Positions 60,069 through 64,000 of a DNA stretch of 64,000 bases are shown here, in pieces. Made by a program: the position numbers and the translations under genes. Source of the DNA: Streptomyces sp. NBC_00193. Its GTDB lineage: Bacteria; Actinomycetota; Actinomycetes; Streptomycetales; Streptomycetaceae. Under the pieces are notes generated by a model. It made no database searches. It saw only the letters and a program-made list of their open reading frames with translations, and was not told where the DNA came from. The DNA lies in contig NZ_JAPEMM010000001.1 in NCBI RefSeq assembly GCF_026342735.1, positions 4,030,001 to 4,094,000 of the forward strand, written 5' to 3'. How positions within the stretch are numbered: position 1 is the first letter of the stretch; the number at the start of each line of letters is the position of its first letter.

Positions 60069-61403
60069 CTACTTCGCCTTCGCGATGTCCGTGTCGACCT
60101 GCTGGTCGGTCTTGGCGAGACCGGCGGGGATGTCCGTGACCTCGCCCTTCTCGACCGCGTACGCGAAGTCCGTGAAGGTCAGCTGGTAGGTGCCGCCGTC
60201 CGCCTGCGCCGGGGTGGTGGTCGACTTCGGGTGCTTGGCGATGTCGATGAACGTCTTGAACTCCGGGCTCACCTGGAGCTTGGGGGAGTCCAGGGCGGCC
60301 AGCGTGGAGGGCACGTTGTGGATGGCGTTGGCGAACTCCACGACCGCCTCGGTGTCGGTCGTCATGTACTTCGTCAGCTCCCAGGCGGCGTTCTGCTTCT
60401 TGCTGCCCGAGGCGATGCCCATGATCGTGCCGGCGAGATAGCCCTTGCCGTACTCGGAGACCCGGTCGTCGGGGACGGGCATCGGCGCGGTCCCGATCTC
60501 GAACTTCACCCCGGCCTCCTTCGCCATCGGGGCCCGCCACTCGCCGTCGATCTGCATGGCCACCAGGCCGAGGTGGAAGGGGTGCTCGGCGCTCCACTCG
60601 TCGCCGAAGGTGGTGCGGAACTTCTCCAGCTTCTCGTACCCGCCGAGCTTGCCGACCAGGTCCTTCTGCGCCGTCAGCATCTGCGCGAAGCCGGGGTCCT
60701 TGGCCAGGTTGGACTTGCCGTCGGCGTCGAAGTACGACGGGCTCCACAGCGCGGCCAGCCGCTGGGGGGCGGTCTCGTAGCCGTGGTAGGTGGGCATGAT
60801 GCCGAGCTGCTCGTACGAATCGCCCTTGGCGATCGTCAGCTTCTGCGCGGCGGCCACGAACTGGCTCCACGTCTTGGGCGGTTCGGTGATCCCGGCGGCC
60901 TCGAAGGCGGTCTTGTTGTAGACGAGGCCGTACGCGTCGTTCAGCAGCGGCAGCGTGCACTGGTTGCCCTTGAACTGGGTGTACTCCAGCAGGGTCTTGG
61001 GGAAGACCTTCTCCTTGTCGACCCCGGACTTCTTCAGGAAGGGGTTCAGGTCGGCGAAGGCGCCGGAGTTGCAGAACTTGCCGACGCTGTCGGTGGTGAA
61101 GGAGGAGACCACGTCGGGGGCCTTCTCCCCGCCGGCGCGCAGCGCCTGGTTGATCTTGTCGTCCGTCATGTTGCCCGTGACGTTCACCTTGATGTTCGGG
61201 TGAGCCTTCTGGAACCGGGCGATGTTGTCCTCGATGGCCTTGATCTCGCTGGGGGCGGACCAGCCGTGCCAGAAGTTGAGGGTGACGTCCTTCTTGGGGT
61301 CGTCGGCGGCCGTGTTGGAGGCGGAGCCCGTACACGCGGTGGCGAGTACGGATATCGCGGCGACGGCGGTTGCGGCGACGGTCAGGCGGCGGATTCCGGG
61401 CAT
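60069..61403 (-). CDS. csnE: CsnE extracellular sugar-binding lipoprotein
   Basis: A 444-residue binding lipoprotein of the SBP_bac_1 family. The signal peptide 'MPGIRRLTVAATAVAAISVLATAC' ends in a cysteine that would be lipidated, then a Ser/Asn linker leads to 'VTLNFWHGWSAPSEIKAIEDNIARFQKAHPNIKVNV'. 'EKAPDVVSSFTTDSVGKFC', 'LVYNKTAFEAAGITEPPKTWSQFVAAAQKL' and 'MQIDGEWRAPMAKEAGVKFEIGTAPMP' are family landmarks. It should bind chitosan or glucosamine oligomers outside the membrane and hand them to CsnF-CsnG. It is the first transport gene, 166 bp downstream of csnR, with that gap made partly of repeats. Confidence 0.92.
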   Translation of the reverse strand: MPGIRRLTVAATAVAAISVLATACTGSASNTAADDPKKDVTLNFWHGWSAPSEIKAIEDNIARFQKAHPNIKVNVTGNMTDDKINQALRAGGEKAPDVVSSFTTDSVGKFCNSGAFADLNPFLKKSGVDKEKVFPKTLLEYTQFKGNQCTLPLLNDAYGLVYNKTAFEAAGITEPPKTWSQFVAAAQKLTIAKGDSYEQLGIMPTYHGYETAPQRLAALWSPSYFDADGKSNLAKDPGFAQMLTAQKDLVGKLGGYEKLEKFRTTFGDEWSAEHPFHLGLVAMQIDGEWRAPMAKEAGVKFEIGTAPMPVPDDRVSEYGKGYLAGTIMGIASGSKKQNAAWELTKYMTTDTEAVVEFANAIHNVPSTLAALDSPKLQVSPEFKTFIDIAKHPKSTTTPAQADGGTYQLTFTDFAYAVEKGEVTDIPAGLAKTDQQVDTDIAKAK

Positions 61404-61467
61404 GGCGGAGTCACTCTCTGCGCGGGGGGACTTCCTGGAGGGGTGGTGGTGCAGGGGGATGCGTGCC

Positions 61468-61568
61468 GTGGTGCGGGGAGGTGCCGGTGGTGCGGGAGGT
61501 GGCGGTGGTGCGGGGAGGTGCCGGTGGTGCCGGATGGTGCGGTCGTGCGGGTGGTGCGGGTGGTGCGG
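61468..61568. repeat. G-rich direct repeats between csnR and csnE
   Basis: An exact 26-bp direct repeat (61468-61493 and 61505-61530; period 37) is built from GGTGCGGGG and GGTGCCGGT units. Then come 9-bp repeats GTGCGGGTG at about 61545-61568. They fill most of the 166-bp csnR-csnE gap. Because transcription runs through here on the minus strand, they encode a C-rich, structure-poor mRNA spacer. Confidence 0.7.
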
Positions 61569-61569
61569 T

Positions 61570-62817
61570 TCAGCGGCGGGAGGTGTCGAAGACCTCGTCG
61601 CGGGTGGCGGCGAGGGCGCTTTCCAGCGCCCCGCGCAGGACGGGCCGTTCCCTGACCTCGCCGGTCACCAGCAGCGGCCGGGACGGGGCGAGGTCGGCGA
61701 GCTCGGCTTCGAGGAGTTCGCGCAGCGGCTCTCCGCCCGCGATGGTCAGCGCGCCGGAGAGGATCACGATCTCCGGGTCCAGTACGGCGACCAGCGAGGC
61801 GAGACCGGTGGCGAGGGCGGTGGCGTACTCCCGCAGGAGTTCGAGGTGGCCCCCTTCGGGCGCGGCGGCGGCCTGGGCCAGCAGCGCGGCCGCAGCTTCG
61901 ACCATGGCCCCGGACTCGGCCCCGTGCACGGCGCCGTGCACCGAGTCGGCCCCGGCCGCGGCGGCCGGCGGTGCGTCGACGCCGTGCCGGGCCGCCATCG
62001 CGGGCAGTACCTGTGCGCCGGCCAGCTCCTGGTAGCCGCCGGAGTTGACCCGGGTGACCTGGCGGACCAGGGGGTGCCCGGCGACCGGCAGGAAACCGAT
62101 CTCCCCGGCGCCGCCGGTCCAGCCGCGGTGCAGCCGGCCGCCGAGCACGAGGGCGGCCCCGAGGCCCTCCTCGTTCCACAGCAGGACGAAGTCCTCGTGG
62201 CCGCGGGCGGCGCCGAGCCGCTGTTCGGCGACGGCGGCGAGGTTCACGTCGTTCTCGTACTCGAACGGCATCGGCAGGGCCGCGGCGAGCTCGTCGAGCA
62301 GCGTGGGGGACTGCCAGCCCGCCAGGTGGTCGGCGTAGCGCAGCACCCCGGTGCGGGGGTCGAAGGAGCCGGGGGTCGCGATGACCACCCGGTGGATGTC
62401 GGCGAGGTGCAGCCCGGCGTCCTTGACGGCCTCGCCGAGGGCGCGGGTGACGTGCTCGACCGGCCCGGTGGACTCCGCGTACGGGAGCTCGTGGCTGCCG
62501 ATCACCTCGCCGGTCAGGTCGGCCACGGAGGCGAGGATCCGGCCCGGGGTGACGTCGAGCCCGGCGACGTACGCGGCCCGCGCGTTGACGGCGTAGAGCT
62601 GCGCGTTGGGGCCGGGGCGGCCGGTGGCGGTGCCGGTGGCGACGACGAGCCCGGCGGACTCCAGCCGGGCCAGCAGCTGGGAGGCGGTCGGCTTCGAGAG
62701 GCCGGTGAGGTGCCCGATCCGGGTCCGGGACAGGGGACCGTGCGTCAGCAGGAGCTCGAGCGCGGCCCGGTCGTTCAGGGCGCGCAACAGGCTGGGCGTA
62801 CCGGGGGTGGCGGGCAT
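61570..62817 (-). CDS. csnR: CsnR ROK-family transcriptional repressor
   Basis: A 415-residue regulator. The winged-helix start 'SLLRALNDRAALELLLTHGPLSRTRIGHLTGLSKPTASQLLARLESAGLVV' is the standard ROK/XylR form. The ROK sugar-kinase-like domain has 'VAGLDVTPGRILASVADLTGEV', 'GWTGGAGEIGFLPV' and 'LDPEIVILSGAL'. The zinc-binding CxCGxxGC that usually follows the AGEIG segment is absent. By analogy to S. coelicolor CsnR it represses the csn operon and the chitosanase gene, and chitosan-derived oligosaccharides release it. ATG 62817 is used; a palindromic box lies 33-47 bp upstream. Confidence 0.9.
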   Translation of the reverse strand: MPATPGTPSLLRALNDRAALELLLTHGPLSRTRIGHLTGLSKPTASQLLARLESAGLVVATGTATGRPGPNAQLYAVNARAAYVAGLDVTPGRILASVADLTGEVIGSHELPYAESTGPVEHVTRALGEAVKDAGLHLADIHRVVIATPGSFDPRTGVLRYADHLAGWQSPTLLDELAAALPMPFEYENDVNLAAVAEQRLGAARGHEDFVLLWNEEGLGAALVLGGRLHRGWTGGAGEIGFLPVAGHPLVRQVTRVNSGGYQELAGAQVLPAMAARHGVDAPPAAAAGADSVHGAVHGAESGAMVEAAAALLAQAAAAPEGGHLELLREYATALATGLASLVAVLDPEIVILSGALTIAGGEPLRELLEAELADLAPSRPLLVTGEVRERPVLRGALESALAATRDEVFDTSRR

Positions 62818-62849
62818 GGGGTGACTTCTCTCTCACCGAGGTGAACTGT

Positions 62850-62864
62850 TAGGTAAGTTTCCTA
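62850..62864 (-). promoter_or_regulatory. CsnR operator upstream of csnR
   Basis: Imperfect palindrome TAGGTAA-G-TTTCCTA at 62850-62864 (one mismatch per arm), 33 bp before the csnR start. AGGAAA/TTTCCT-type dyads are the known target of CsnR-like ROK repressors in Streptomyces. It is the most AT-rich patch of this end of the window. Confidence 0.7.
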
Positions 62865-62902
62865 TTGGTGGGTCGCTCGTGTCAATGGCACTGCGTACAC
62901 CA

Positions 62903-62933
62903 CTGCCCCCGCAGGTCGGACCTACGGGGGCAG
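62903..62933 (-). terminator. Terminator between the MscS-type gene and csnR
   Basis: Stem CTGCCCCCG (62903-62911) / CGGGGGCAG (62925-62933) with an inner AGGT/ACCT, 31 bp past the channel stop on the minus strand. It should keep channel transcription from reaching csnR. Confidence 0.7.
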
Positions 62934-62963
62934 CGTTATGCGTGGAGGCGTGCGGGGCGGGCG

Positions 62964-64000
62964 CTACTTCGTTATGCGCGGGCCGGAGGCCGAGCCGCCC
63001 GCGGCCGGCTGCGGGATCTCCGCGGTGGCCAGGGACTGCGGGGACGTCGGGTTCGCGAGCGCCGACGGCGGGGCCACGGCCGCCGAGGGGTCGGCCGGGG
63101 CCGCATCCTCCTCGGGCGCCGGCAGGCCCCCGACGATCCCGATGCCCGCGGCGTCGAAGGCGTCCTTTATCCGCCAGCGCAGCTCGCGCTCCACGGCGAA
63201 CTGCTGGCCCGGCATCGTCTTCGCCGACACCGACACGGACATCGAGGCCAGCAGCACCTCGTCCAGGCCCAGCACCTCCACCGGGCCCCACAGCCGCTCG
63301 TCCCACGGGGACTCCTTGGCCATGGTGTCGGCGATGTTCTTGATCACCTCGCGGATGCGGGACAGGCTCTCGGTGGGCTTGACCTGCACCGCGACGCTCG
63401 CCGTGGCCCAGCCCTGGCTGAGGTTGCCGATCCGCTTGATCTCGCCGTTGCGGACGTACCAGATCTCGCCGTTGTCGCCGCGCAGCTTGGTGACGCGCAG
63501 ACCCACCTCGACGACCTCGCCCGAGGCCACCCCGGCGTCGATCTTGTCGCCGACGCCGTACTGGTCCTCGAGGATCATGAACACGCCGGACAGGAAGTCC
63601 GTGACCAGGTTCCGGGCGCCGAAACCGATGGCCACACCGGCCACACCGGCGCTCGCCAGCAGCGGCCCCAGGTTGATGTCGAGCGCGCCGAGCACCATCA
63701 GGGCCGCCGTGCCGAGGATCAGGAACGAGGCCACCGAGCGCAGCACCGAACCGATGGCCTCGGACCGCTGCCGACGCCGCTCGGCATTGACCAGCAGCCC
63801 GCTCAGGGCCGTGCCCTCGACGGCGTCGGCGCCGCGGTTCATCCGGGTGATCAGCTTGGTCAGCGACTTGCGGACCACCGAGCGCAGGGCGAAGGCGATG
63901 ACCAGGATGAGGAGGATCCGCAGGCCCAGGTACAGCCATCCGGCCCAGTTCTCCTCGATGAAACTGGCGGCGTTCGTGACGCTCTCGTGCGTCTCTCTGA
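62964..64000 (-). CDS. MscS-type mechanosensitive ion channel (5' end cut by window edge)
   Basis: The frame continues past 64000. 345 residues are visible. The pore-lining helix region is 'LGPLLASAGVAGVAIGFGARNLVTDFLSGVFMILEDQYGVGD', the diagnostic TM3 of the MscS family. The beta domain follows: 'SGEVVEVGLRVTKLRGDNGEIWYVRNGEIKRIGNLSQGW'. A C-terminal alpha/beta domain and an Ala/Pro/Ser-rich tail of ~50 residues complete it. Upstream residues read '...WAGWLYLGLRILLILVIAFALRSVVRKSL', another membrane helix. It releases small solutes on hypo-osmotic shock. GTG 63878 may look like a start, but the open frame and the helix above it show that the gene begins further up. Confidence 0.9.
   Translation of the reverse strand, partial: RETHESVTNAASFIEENWAGWLYLGLRILLILVIAFALRSVVRKSLTKLITRMNRGADAVEGTALSGLLVNAERRRQRSEAIGSVLRSVASFLILGTAALMVLGALDINLGPLLASAGVAGVAIGFGARNLVTDFLSGVFMILEDQYGVGDKIDAGVASGEVVEVGLRVTKLRGDNGEIWYVRNGEIKRIGNLSQGWATASVAVQVKPTESLSRIREVIKNIADTMAKESPWDERLWGPVEVLGLDEVLLASMSVSVSAKTMPGQQFAVERELRWRIKDAFDAAGIGIVGGLPAPEEDAAPADPSAAVAPPSALANPTSPQSLATAEIPQPAAGGSASGPRITK

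Overview
The window comes from a high-GC actinomycete and is almost certainly Streptomyces core chromosome. Codon third positions are very GC-rich, GTG and TTG starts are common, and genes often couple through 4-bp GTGA/ATGA overlaps. The content also fits: a csn-type chitosan-oligosaccharide operon, a dynamin pair next to a second single-strand DNA-binding protein, a PknG-type kinase and several secreted proteins. From memory, the gene order resembles the S. coelicolor SCO2657-SCO2740 neighbourhood, in reverse. No phage, IS element, CRISPR array, rRNA or origin was seen. One tRNA gene, Arg(UCU), is present.

Layout. 1-9.4 kb: end of a SnoaL-like protein, a DUF937 protein, the RecD2-type helicase, citrate synthase, a copper efflux pair (copZ-copA) with a CsoR-like operator, and a Kef-type antiporter. 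9.4-13.5 kb: a TetR repressor divergent from an MMPL exporter, with two tandem operators between them, then a small HTH protein and an acetyltransferase. 13.6-21.1 kb: an inositol catabolic island (iolG and an IolE-like gene on one strand; iolC-iolB-iolD-mmsA on the other). Its iolB carries an intergenic-type inverted repeat inside the reading frame. 21.2-30.2 kb: cell-surface and secreted proteins (alpha/beta hydrolase, DUF916 protein, its secreted partner, subtilase, phospholipase A2), an AAC(3)-I-like acetyltransferase, a deaminase and several tandem repeats. 30.3-36.1 kb: tRNA-Arg, the dynA-dynB-like GTPase pair, ssbB, and a thioester-domain protein that has lost its thioester cysteine. 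36.3-44.4 kb: a PAP2/lipid-kinase fusion, EttA, a thioesterase, a group II truncated globin, a PIMT-like methyltransferase and a PadR regulator with its membrane partner.

44.4-55.7 kb, minus strand, holds the most interesting block. It is an apparent signalling operon of GlnX-like membrane protein, GlnH-like binding protein, coiled-coil protein, PknG-like kinase, PP2C phosphatase, VWA protein and FHA protein. In mycobacteria and corynebacteria, GlnX-GlnH-PknG senses extracellular amino acids and tunes the 2-oxoglutarate node. Here the module appears to carry its own phosphatase, FHA reader and VWA protein. Three of the proteins each carry two zinc-ribbon-like Cys motifs.

55.9-62.9 kb, minus strand, is the csnR-csnE-F-G-H-K operon for uptake and cleavage of chitosan/glucosamine oligosaccharides, with a palindromic operator upstream of csnR. 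The window ends inside an MscS-type channel gene.
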